Assembly: GCF_964355755.1 (NCBI RefSeq)
Contig: NC_092672.1
Coordinates: forward strand, 33,726,501-33,786,500
DNA from: Antedon mediterranea
Lineage: Eukaryota; Echinodermata; Crinoidea; Comatulida; Antedonidae
Direction of reading: 5' to 3'
Length of the DNA: 60,000 nt
Shown: positions 1 through 11,800 of the stretch, piece after piece
Numbering within the stretch: the first letter of the stretch is position 1
How the letters are laid out: every line of letters begins with the position of its first letter
Notes under the pieces: model-generated
Database searches by the model: none
What the model saw: only the letters and a program-made list of their open reading frames with translations
What the model was told of the DNA's origin: nothing
Program-made: the position numbers and the translations under genes

Positions 1-1510
1 AATGTTATTGCAACGTTGGATCAACATTGATAAATTAATGTAAATTTCTTGTTAAAAATACAATGTTATTTCAACGTTGGATCAACATTGATAAATTAAC
101 GTAAATTTCTAGATATAAAGACAATGTTATTTCAACGTTGTATCAACATTGATAAATTAACGTAAATTACTAGTTAGAAAGACAATGTTATTTCAACGTT
201 GGATCAACATTAATAAATTAACGTAAATTTCTAGTTAAAAATACAATGTTATTTCAACGTTGGATCAACATTGATAAATTAACGTAAATTACTAGTTAGA
301 AATACAATGTTATTTCAACGTTGGATCAACATTGATAAATTAACGTAAATTACTAGTTAAAAATACAATGTTATTTCAACGTTGGATCAACATTGATAAA
401 TTAACGTAAATTTCTAGTTAAAAATACTATGTGATTTTAACGTTGGATCAACATTGATAAATTAACGTAAATTACTAGTTAAAAATACAATGTGATTTCA
501 ACGTTGGATCAACATTGATAAATTAACGTAAATTACTAGTTAGAAAGACAATGTTATTTCAACGTTGGATCAACAATGATAAATTAACTTAAATTACTAG
601 TTAAAAAGACAATGTTATTTCAACGTTGGATCAACATTAATAAATTAACGTAAATTTCTAGTTAAAAATACATTGTTATTTCAACGTTGGATCAACATTG
701 ATAAATTAACGTAAATTACTAGTTAAAAATACAATGTTTATTTCAACGTTGGATCAACATTGATAAATTAACGTAAATTACTAGTTAAAAATACAATGTT
801 ATTTCAACGTTGGATCAACATTGATAAATTAACTTAAATTTCGAGTTAAAAATACAATATGATTTTAACGTTGGATCAACATTGATAAATTAAGGTAAAT
901 TACTAGTTAGAAAGACAATGTTATTTCAACGTTGGATCAACATTGATAAATTAACTTAAATTACTAGTTAGAAAGACAATGTTATTTCAAAGTTGGATCA
1001 ACATTGATAATAAAACGAAAATTTCTAGTTAGAAATACAATGTTATTTCAACGTTGGATCAACATTGATAAATTAACGCAAATTTCTAGTTAGAAATACA
1101 ATGTTATTTCAACGTTGGATCAACATTGATAAATTAACGTAAATTTCTAGTTAAAAATACAATGTTATTTCAACGTTGAATCAACATTGACAAATTAACG
1201 TAAAACATTTGTTTGAAAAACAATGTTATTTCAACGTTGGATCAACATTGATAAATTAACGTAAAACATTTGTTAGAAAGACAATGTTATTCCAACGTTA
1301 AATCAACATTTATTAATTAACATAAATTACTAGTTAGAAAGACAATGTTATTTCAACGTTGATTCAATGTTTATTACTAAACGTAAAAAAAATAGTTAGG
1401 GAAAAAATGTTATTTCAACGTTGATTCAACGTTTGAAATACGCTGACAACATGATTTCAACAAATCAACTATATTTCAACGTTGATTCAACGTTGAAATT
1501 ATGTTCTGTG
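1..1510. repeat. 61-bp satellite array
   Basis: About 22 head-to-tail copies of a 61-bp unit up to about 1340, then more diverged copies to about 1510. The unit has ACAATGTTATTTCAACGTTG near its start and TAAATTAACG later. Each unit holds a short inverted repeat, CAATGTT facing AACATTG, around the palindrome AACGTT. The array ends at a TGTGCCCACTGGG-like sequence. The left edge lies outside the window. Such arrays are often carried inside DNA transposons or Helitron-like elements; that is inference here. Confidence 0.95.
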
Positions 1511-1900
1511 CCCACTGGGTAGTATCTTTGTATAATTTTCTTTGAGAATCTATAATTAAATCGATCATGATTAACCATAGTCAATTTACTTTCTATACTA
1601 TGGATTAACATATTCACAATTATTGTAAGGAGTAATGCGCTGGTTTCTGGATCAAAAATCGAAAGACTAAAATTAAAATATTTTTATAGATTCTGTAAGT
1701 AAATGCGATGTTATCATTGATTGATTGCACGATTTTTAGTTGTATTTTGTGCACACTACCATCAGGGAGTTGTAAACAACTCCCTGCTACCATCGTAGGG
1801 TCTTCCTTGGCTTTTGCGCGCGCGGTTTTGTCTCTGTTATGGTCTTAGATTTAGAAACACCCATCAAAACATTTAAAAAATATTATACAAATTTGTTTTC
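1511..1900. other. upstream spacer with perfect hairpin
   Basis: Unique AT-rich sequence with no recognised gene. At 1763-1786 an 11-base arm, CAGGGAGTTGT, faces its exact complement with a 2-base centre. A short alternating GC run (GCGCGCGCGG) lies near 1816-1825. The hairpin has no T-run of a bacterial-type terminator and its role is unknown. Confidence 0.5.
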
Positions 1901-1904
1901 GGTA

Positions 1905-2033
1905 TTTAGATTATTTTATTTTGTTTTCGGTTTGTTTTCGGTTGTTTCTGGTTGTTTTCGGTTGTTTGTGGTTTGTTTTCGGTTGTTTAGGGCTGTTTTC
2001 GGTTATTTTCGGTTGTTTTCGGTTGTTTTCGGT
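1905..2033. repeat. TTTTCGGTTG minisatellite
   Basis: Tandem, slightly degenerate copies of an 11-base motif near GTTTTCGGTTG. Open frames over this stretch on both strands are low-complexity artefacts. Confidence 0.85.
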
Positions 2034-2044
2034 AATAAGACTGA

Positions 2045-2175
2045 CCAAGAGGGGGCGCTATTGAATTTCTTGCTACTTTTTTATTTCGCCACTTATTATT
2101 TCGTCGTCGACGCGTCGTACATGCGGCGGTGGGGCAAAGAACGGGTTGTTGGCCTCTCGTTTCTGTGACAATTTG
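2045..2175 (+). promoter_or_regulatory. CpG-rich patch, candidate mTOR promoter or 5' UTR exon
   Basis: Dense CpG dinucleotides (TCGTCGTCGACGCGTCGTAC, then GCGGCGG and others) stand out from the AT-rich surroundings, 500-600 bases before the mTOR start codon. Position and composition fit a promoter or first noncoding exon. No TATA box or donor site could be assigned with confidence. Confidence 0.4.
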
Positions 2176-2649
2176 GCCTAGGCCTACCATCATTTACGAT
2201 AATAGTATAATATTATTAGTATTAAACATTCTATACTGATAAAATGCCAATTGAAACAAAGGTATATGAAGCCTATATTTTTTTAGAATAGTAAAAAAAA
2301 TCAATTTGAAAGTGTTTGTTTGATATTTACATTATTTTTTATACCAACAACAAGCTAGAGTGTAGGCTAGGCCTAGCCTACTACTAGTTTGGGCCCTACC
2401 TAGCTAGGACCCAGGGCAGGCCTAGGCTATGCATATGTTAGCCAAACCAATCGTAGCTGTAGACACTAGCAGGTCTAGTAACTAGTAGTTAGTATGCCTA
2501 TTAATTCCATCCGTAACACTTGGCGCCAATCCATACAGTACATACAATGGAAATAGAAAATAAAGCTTGGATTAGAATCATAAAATAAAATCACCACTTT
2601 TAATTTGAATTAAAATGCACCCTTTTAATTGACATGCTCCCTTTTTCAG
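2176..2649. other. probable 5' UTR intron with GGCCTAGGC-rich DNA
   Basis: No coding sequence. 2360-2440 is rich in short palindromes such as AGGCCTAGG. The same composition recurs near 44010-44330, 58000-58050 and 59690-59810. A pyrimidine run followed by CAG at 2647-2649 is a plausible acceptor just before the start-codon exon. Confidence 0.45.
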
Positions 2650-2682
2650 ATTCTTTATTAAAAGACAAACCTGCCCAACAAG
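2650..2682 (+). other. probable 5' UTR part of mTOR start-codon exon
   Basis: From a consensus acceptor (ctttttcag) to the ATG. It includes an in-frame TAA at 2659, which supports 2683 as the true translation start. Confidence 0.55.
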
Positions 2683-2896
2683 ATGATGCTGCAACAATTT
2701 GTCAGCGGTTTAAAAAGTCGTAACGATGAAGTACGCAATAAAGCGGCTAAAAACCTCCAACACTATGTGACCACGGAACTGCGGGAAGTATCGGCTGAAG
2801 AATACAATTCTTTCATGACAACGCTGGATCACAATATAGTGCAACTTGTGTCTAGCACAGATGTTATTGAGAAAAAGGGCGGAATCATTGCCATTG
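2683..2896 (+). CDS. MTOR: mTOR exon 1 (first coding exon)
   Basis: Residues 1-71 plus one base. The start is the first of two adjacent ATGs. An in-frame TAA at 2659 excludes a longer product in this exon. [12 protein letters not shown] and [11 protein letters not shown] match the first HEAT repeat of mTOR, which normally has about 19 more N-terminal residues. Ends at donor gtaaat. Confidence 0.93.
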
Positions 2897-5800
2897 GTAA
2901 ATGATTACACTAATTTAAGTCAGTGTATGTATTATAGGTGAATCCAGTGGTGCCAGTTGATGTGGCTACACCACACCCGTACCCCCTCCTTCTTCTCCAC
3001 ACCACCACCCCCTTCTTCTCCACCACACTGCCACCCACTCCTTCTCCACCACACACCCACCCCTCCTTCTCCACCTCACTGCCACCCCTCCTTTTCCACC
3101 ACACCCTCTCCTTCTCCACCACACCACCCATTCATATATTGTATATTAAATGAGAATTTGTATATATTTTAAGAAATCTAAAACAAATGATAAAAAAATA
3201 GGTACCAACTAACTAAAATAATTTTTTTTTCTCTAGTGAGCTTAATTGGAATAGATGGAGGCAACACGACTCGTCTAGGGCGGTTTGCCAACTACCTGCG
3301 CAACTACACATTGCCTTGCAATGATGTCGGCGTCATGGAGATGTCATCCAAAGCAGTTGGACGACTCGCGCTTGCCGGTGGAACGTTCACTCCAGAGTAT
3401 GTAGAGTTTGAAGTGCGCAGAGCGTTGGAGCGGCTATCGGAAGAAAGACACGAAAATCGGAGACTTGCAGCAGTGAGTTTTTTTGTGCACACACGTTATC
3501 TAAACTGTATGCATGTTCTGTTTGTCCAAAGCAAAACCTGGTTTGTTCAAATGTATTGAGATACTGTATGCTTGGGCCTGAGAAGGCCTCATCTGAATGT
3601 TCTTAGTTTTCTGTAAAAATATACTTTTTTTTCCAAACTGATTTTCTTAATTTTTGTAGGTGTTAGTTTTAAAGGAGCTAGCAATCAATGCACCAACGTT
3701 CTTCTTTCAACAAGTCCAGTCTTTCTTTGACAATATATTCAATGCTATCAGAGATCCTAAGGTACAGTATATTAAGTACATCCACACACATTTACACCCC
3801 TCCTTCATTACACCTCTCCCCCTAGACTTTCCCCAAGTCTGTATTTATTGTCGTTTTTATGTTATTTCACCAGCCAACGTTTGATTTTTGTCTGGAAAAT
3901 ACAATTGTTATTGTGAGCTATAGTATTATATATATTTTATAAAGTATGATACGTATGAAACGCATTATATGCCAAAATATTAATCCTTTTGCTAATATAA
4001 ATTCAAAACACTCTTCCCCTCTAATTTAAAATTGATACAAAATTTCTGAATGCCTAAAAACTATATGGAATTTTAATTAAAATTTACATTTAATGTTATC
4101 TCTATTTTGTAGCAATGTATACGTGAGGGCGCTGTTTCAGCGCTACGTGCTTGTTTGGAACTGACTGCTCAAAGAGAGATTAAAGAAATGCAAAAACCGC
4201 AATGGTATAAGGTAGGCAACATGAACCTCTGTAAAGACATTTATAGGTCATCTTTTTAAATTAAATAAATGAAGTTGTTGAAACCGCAAATTGAGGGAAT
4301 TACAAAAGAGATGGCATTTTAATATAATTTTCTTTTAGAGGGTACCATTCAGTAAAGCACTTAATGAATAGGGGTGACCCCTCTATTAAGGGGATCACTC
4401 CTATTAAGGTGATTCTAGTGAAACAAATGAGGGACAATATATCTTTTAAAGCTCTGTCTACACTATCAAACTTTATGTGACAAAAAAGGTGATGTGCCCA
4501 TATAATGGACATGATGATATTATATCACTATCATATTTAAGCATAACACTACTATATTTGGGCAATCACACTTCTTTTTTCTCAAACTAGTTTGATAGGG
4601 TAGACAGAGATCAACACAAAGATCAACTCCCAAGTGGGGATACCCCGAATAAGGGAACTGAATACTTTACTTACTCAAAGGTTCTAGTTCTATTGTAGCA
4701 GCTAAAAAGTAGTTTGATTAAATTGTTTTTTTAATTTTAAACTTTTTAAATATTTTTTTAGCAAACATATGAAGAAGCAGAGAAAGGCTTACAGGAAATA
4801 GGTGCAAAAGAGAAGGGACTAACGCGGGATGATAAAGTACATGGTTACCTCCTCATTATCAATGAACTTATTAGGCATAGTAGCATAGACGGAGAGGTAA
4901 CAGTATTCAGAATTTTCTCTAATTTGCATACTTGTCCAGGTGGCTGATAAACTTTATAATAAAATAAAGTTAAAGTAAAATTTTCACTTTAGACTTTCTG
5001 GAAACTCTATGAAAATAATAAAAATAATATAATAAAAATAAAATATTTATTTTAAAACGGAGGCTCGTTCATAAAAAAGTGAAAAAAAAAACTTCCACAA
5101 GGCCGTATGTAAGAAATACAATAGAATCACAACCAGCAAAATGATGAACAAATTATATATTGAAAGGAGGAAAAAAAAGTATATAAATTTTATATTAATG
5201 GATTAATAGATTTAAAGTTAGTAGATATAAATTAAAACAGCTATGTGTTCTTGAAATGAAAAAGTTAAGTATAGGCAAGAAAAAGATTGAATAAATCAGA
5301 TTTCTTTTGTCCTCCTCTTAGCGTATGCGTCAAGAAATGGAAGAGTTATCACAACAGCAGTCTTCACAAGAGAGTCTTCTACAGGTATGTACACTTTAAA
5401 TCTGAATGTATTGTAGTTTTTCTTTATAAAGATGTATTGTCCCCCAAAAACATGAACAAAAATAAAGATTAATTAAATCCGGCTTTGAATAGGTTATTTT
5501 GTAGTTTTAATAAAGTTAATCACTTCCATAAAAAAATAAAAAATGAAACAAATTTGTTTGCTTTAAATTACAGTTTTTTCGGGTAAATAAAATTTGTTCA
5601 GATCCAATTTTTGGTCAAAGTTGATAACTATTATGTGACATTAAAATGGCATATTCAACAACAAAAATATATCTTTAACAATTTAATATTTGTAGCCTCA
5701 ATATTATTTATTATTATTTTGCACAGGATTCTGGACAGATGGGACTACGTTCTCGTTACCATCCAACAGGTAGCATGGTAAACACGTTTCAACCGCTATA

Positions 5801-8800
5801 TTCCCTCAAACCATTGTCCGTGATTCACGCAAACGCATCTCAGAAACCCCGCTTTGTTCAGAGCAGGTACTGTCGTGAACTCATGGAAGAGAACTTTGAT
5901 TGTGTAAGTGAACTTTTTATATAAAGAGAAATCAGGCCTTGTGGGCCTTCAAGTTTTGTATTTGTTTTATTTTAAAGTCTTTAGACAAGGATTACCAATT
6001 AGTAAATTAATCACTTTCCTATAGGCAGTATAGTAATACCTGTAGTAATAGGCAGTATAGTAATAGTAATACTAGGCACTATTTTCCCTAAAACAGGGGC
6101 TTTGTGTGATGGTGTCCAGTTTTGGAGAGTTGTCCATGAATTTAATTGAACTATTTTATTTATACTGGGCGACCTCTTCAGTCAATTACTGGTCTCCCAT
6201 AGGGCCCAATCACACTATGATCAGTGGCTGTGATGTACTAGTACACCCGGGTAACCCCCTACTCGTCTCCAAAGATGTACTAGGTTCTTTAAAGTGCACA
6301 CAAGCTAGATGTGTACACTGGAATTACGGCTTATTGTCCTTATCCGAGAATACTCGTTCTACCACCAGAACCATGGAGTGAGTGAGCCTCGAACCCTTGC
6401 CGAAGTTATGGCTACGTAATTACGGTTCCACTGTCTTAACCGCTCGGCCACTCACCCATAGAAAATGGTTTGCTGTTGAGTATATTTAATCATCGTCTCC
6501 TATTCTTTTTGTAGGTATGCAAGCAAGTACTTAAATATCGGAGCAGCCGTTCCTCTCAGATACAACAGATGTTATTAACGGTTCTACCAAGACTTGCTGC
6601 TTTTCAACCTCAGGCTTTTGTTGCTGGCAAGTAAGTATAAAGATTGACACTAGTTAGAATGCCGTAGCTAAAGAGCTATTAGGATGGTAATTGTATTTAA
6701 CTGTATTGTGGAGTAGCTTTGCATCAGGACGTTGAGTTATTGGTCAGATGCCATACTCTGACATGCATTCGTTTCGATCTTTATTTGATCATCTATGATT
6801 ATAGCTTTCCTCTTGTCAGTTTTATACATAATTTTGTTTTGTTCTTTATATTAAGTACAATGAGAACAATTAATAGAAAAATAAGTTTTTGAACAGATTC
6901 TAAAACTAATTACAATGTATCAACAAATAATTTAAATAACAAAAGTGTTAAATGAAATGCTTAGCTTTTACAGAGTTACATTGTTTATTAAGACCATGGA
7001 GTAATAATTGGATTATAATAATTATTACTTCATGTTCAGACTTTATTAATTGTCTGATAAGATCGTACTAATTAGATGTTTGATTCTTGGGTTATTGGTA
7101 TTAATGCTACCCCCTACCCCAAAAATGTCTTTTTATTGTAATTTTGAAGAATAACAAAATTACATGACAATTGGTATTAATGCAGTGCAATTTTTTTCAT
7201 GTTAACACACATTTTGTTATTCAATGTCAGTAAACACAAGTAAAACACAATTAAAATAAAAAATATTGAAAATTGGAGATTTGATATTGAAATGTATCTC
7301 GTTATGGCAAATATTTGCAATTTTGCAAAAGGTCAGTGACCTTTTGACCTCTACTGACCTTAAAATTGGTTCGATTAATTTTATTCAAATTTTATATGAT
7401 TAAAAAACATGAATGCTACACAACGACACCTAGATCATACTAATTAGATGTTTGATTCTTGGGTTATTGCTATTATTGTTACCCCCTACCCCAAAAAATC
7501 TATTTTTATTGCAATTTTTAACAATAAAAAATAACAATTTGTATATAATGAACTGCAATTTTTATCTTGTTAACATATATTTTCTTATTCAATATGTCAG
7601 TAAGCACAAGTAAAACACAATTAAGATAAAAAATATTGAAAATTGTAGATACGATATTGAAATTTATCTATATTTTGGGAAAAATTTGCATTTTGCAAAA
7701 GGTCAATGATCTTTTGACCTCTACTGACCTTAATAATCTTCCGATTAATTTTATTTAAATTTTAAAAGATTTTAAAAGATGTATGCTACACAATGTTACT
7801 AAGATAATACTAATTAGATGTTGGATTCTTGGGTTATTAGGATAAATGTTACCCCCTACCCCAAAAAATATTTGAAGATAAAACACTGATGATCATTACA
7901 AATGATGCAAGTACATACAATGCATCCCTATATTTTTCTTGTTAACATCGATTTTTTCACTCTATATGTCCGTGGGAAGAAAATGATACCAAAGAAGTTT
8001 AACTGTGGTGGGGGTGCACGGTAACCCCCCTCCAGCCCATGGACTAGTGTGTCCCAAAGAAGGGGCTCGGTTGTTTCTTCATATGTTTTAATTAATTTTA
8101 TCCATCAATTTTATTTTGCAGATACCTTGAAGAAACTATGGCCTACTTCCTTGGATGCCTTCGAAGGGTATTACATTTCAGTTATAAAAAAATGATTTTA
8201 GAAATTAAAAAAATAGAATGACAATATATTCCAACCTTCTGTGAACAAAATTGAGAAGTGTACTTTTCGATTGCTGAGAAATTATCTCTTGAAAAATGTT
8301 TTAATTATCAGAAAACTTTTTTTGAACCGACAATTTATTATTTTTGCAGGAACGTGAGAGGTCGAGCGCTTTTCAAGCGCTTGGTTTACTTGCCGTGGCT
8401 GCTAAAGCAAACATTTCACAGGAAAATGTTCGCAAGATTCTAGATGTAATCAAGACGAGCTTGCCAAATAAGGAACACACTTACAAGTTAGTAGATATTG
8501 TCTAAATTTACATCATAAATTTATTTGATTTTACTATTATATGTGGCCATACAGCTCTGACATGTTGGGTCCGGTTGCGTTCTGGATGGGAGACCATCTG
8601 GGAATTGCGTCAGGTGCTGTATACACCAGAGAGTGATGGTGTAATGATAATTTTGGACTAGCATGTGATAGGCATGGGTTCGAGCCTATCTGTACCATAC
8701 TGATTGTATCCTTATGCTTCACTCTCATTGCCTCGTCCTTTAGGATGGATGTAAAGCTGTTGGTCCCATTAGTGCCCATTAAAGAACTTGCTACACTAAA

Positions 8801-11800
8801 AAAGAGTAGGGATTGTCTCCCGGGGTGCTGATCTGGTAGGCGCTGCACTGCTGACTGCCGTGTGTCCATGTAGGGTTGAAATTTTCTGTTTCCAGTTATG
8901 CTTGAAGATCTTAATATATAAATTTACTTTTGTTTGCAGTCGAAAGCATAAGAGTACACCGGTAGACCCAGCTGTGTTTACTTGTATTAGTATGTTAGCC
9001 AAAGCAGTGGGAACTAGCATTATAAATGATATTAAAGATCTTCTTGAGCCTATGTTGGCTGTTGGCCTCAGGTATGTAACAATGTCTATGATATTAATAA
9101 TAACAGTCACTGAATTTTAATATCTTTTCGTATGTTAATACACTATGCTCAAGTGGACCCAATTTGGCGCCAGGAGAGCACAGTGATATAAATAGAAATA
9201 AGTCACTGAATGTTAATATATTTTCGTATGTTAATACACTGTGCTCAAGTGGACCAAATTTGGAGCCAGGGGAGCACAGTGATAAAAAATATAAATAAGT
9301 CACTGAATTTTAATATCTTTTCGTATGTTAATACACTGTGCTCAAGAAGTGGACCCAATTTGGAGCCAGTCGAGCACAGTGATAAAAAATAGAAATAAGT
9401 CACTGAATTTTGATATCGTTTCGTATGTTAATACACTGTGCTCAACTGGACCCAATTTGGAGCTAGGGGAGCACAGTGATATAAAATATAAATAAGTCAC
9501 TGAATTTTAATATCTTTTCGTATGTTAATACTCTAATAATAATTCGCAGTACTAGACTTACCATTTATTTTGTATCACCAGCATGTATATATTATACAGT
9601 ATTTCTTTTACAATATTTCTATAAATGTAATCTAAATAATCATAATAAACGGCAAAACATGCTATTTGATACAAAATTGGTTATGCAATAAGCCGAAGCT
9701 CTTAAACACATTACCCTTTAAATAATATCTAATAAAAGTAAAAATATCAAATATTGTTAACAAGGTATTTATAATTATTTGATAAATCACTGAGGCAAGA
9801 GTAACCTATGAATATACTATTATTAGACAACTAGTTTCCGCTGTAAACTTTTTGAAAAAATGTTGCGCATCTGAAATGTATCTTTACCATAGGCTTTGCT
9901 TCTTTTTATGTTTTTTCTGCCCATATATTAGAAGAGTTACATCATTGAATGGATTAGAAGCCATTTTTGTGTTCAAGATATTGCTCGCTCCTTGCATGCT
10001 CTATGCATGCACGTTTAGTTTGTACAGCGATTCTATAGTTAAGGCAATGTTTTTAAATTTTTTTTAACAAAAACATTTGAACAAATGCATTGTTTTGATA
10101 TTAAATTCAATAGTTAAAGCCTTTTTATAACAAAGGATTAACTCCCTACACTCTACATATTGTAGGAATAGTTGGACACAAAGATGGCTGGTTATGTACC
10201 ACATGACTTTCTAAAATCTGTTACGGAATGTCATAACTCTTTATATGGCTCGGCTCCTGCCTACTATGTGATATTAGGACCTACCTTTTGTCAGTCCCTA
10301 TCAATGTTTAGAGAAATAACCTGAGAGATTATGTACAGTAAGCGATGGAACGGAAATTAAATCTATAGGTTTTGTTTATATTTTTGTATAGTCCAGCGTT
10401 GACTGCATCATTACACGATTTGGCTCAGAAAATACCAAACCTCAAAAAGGATATTCAAGATGGCCTACTGAAAATGCTGTCGTTAGTTCTGATGAATAAA
10501 CCACTGAGACATCCTGGCACTCCTAAGGGTTTTACCTCTCCGCCAACAATAAGTAAGCCATACTACTAAGCTACTGTATATGATTGTAGTATACAGTAGT
10601 ACAGTAGTTGAGAATTTCTGTTATTTATACAATCAGTGCAATAGGAGACCTACTAGATAGTGATTAAGTTCGGTTTTTAGGAAACCTGTCTCTGCCTGGT
10701 TTTGTGTGATGTTTTCTTGTTCTTTGTCCACAAAATTTTTTTTATTTAACGGGACAATACATTTTTAATATAATTAGTAGTTCCTTAATAACCTTTGGTT
10801 TTTATTGTGTAGATCCCTCCAGCCAACCAGAAAGCTTTGACAGTAGCAGCATGGTCCTGGCTCTACAGACACTTGGTACCTTTGACTTTGAGGGTCATTC
10901 GTTGACCCAGTTTGTGCGCCACTGTGCAGATCAGTTTCTGGCGTTTGAGCATAAAGAAATTCGAATGGAGGCAGCTCGGACTTGCTCACAGTTGTTACAG
11001 CCTTCAATTCATGTAAGATTGTTAAAATATTTTGTCTATTAAAGATGTATTTTTTCTTTAAAACATGAAGATAAATTACTATCAGACTTAGGTTATTTTG
11101 TAGTTTTAATAAAGTTAATCATTTTTTTAGAAAAAAAAACGAAAAAAAAACCATGTTTTCACTTATAAAATAACACAATAAATGGTTAAATTCAACCAAA
11201 AATCCATTGGCTGGCAGCCAATTTCACCATTTGTTCAGGTAAATAAATTTTGTTCAGATCCATTTCCATGGACAATACATCTTTAATACATATTTGAGAA
11301 CTAGGTAAAAAATATATATGATAAAAAGTATGGTATTGTCACTCAATAAAGTAATAACATAATATTAATATCGTTATCTTGTTATTTCAGTTTCGGGGCT
11401 CGCGTCCTCCACACTCTATGAGTACCACAAACACCCAAGTTGTTGCTGATGTTCTTAACAAGCTTCTCATGGTTGCTATTACTGACACAGGTATGTAAAT
11501 TTGTATGTTAATTAGTATGTAAATTTGTATGTTAATTAGTATGTAAATTTGTATGTTAATTAGTATGTAAATTTGTATGTTAATTAGTATGTAAATTTGT
11601 ATGTTAGGCCAAATAAAAAAATATACTTGTTAAGCGTCACACCCTCATAAATTTTCAGGGGCGGGGGGGGCGGTTTTTTTTTTTTTTTTTTTTACTTTTT
11701 ATAGAGGTATATTTTTGCGCGGTGGACGTTTTTCCCCACTTTTTTTAGGACGAAACGTCAAACTTTTAAAATGCGAAACAGAACAAAAGTGACTATGTAT

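Noticed and set aside
1-1510. CRISPR-like array
   Set aside because: The whole 61-bp unit repeats with no unique spacers, in a eukaryotic context.
1763-1786. Transcription terminator hairpin
   Set aside because: A perfect stem, but not followed by a T-run, and such terminators are not expected for Pol II genes.
1839-2193. Phe/Val-rich and Lys/Asn-rich frames on both strands
   Set aside because: They come from the TTTTCGGTTG minisatellite and CpG patch and show no protein character.
3236-3559. Open frame beginning with a GTG codon over exon 2
   Set aside because: The GTG spans the acceptor. The conserved protein continues from exon 1, and the tail after 3472 is intron.
6380-6457. Functional tRNA-Ser or tRNA-Leu gene
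   Set aside because: A and B boxes are present, but the tRNA cloverleaf is imperfect, and a repeated 200-base body with an A-rich tail marks it as a SINE.
8541-8627. 5S rRNA gene
   Set aside because: The middle third is missing, so the internal promoter region is incomplete. A shared repeat body follows.
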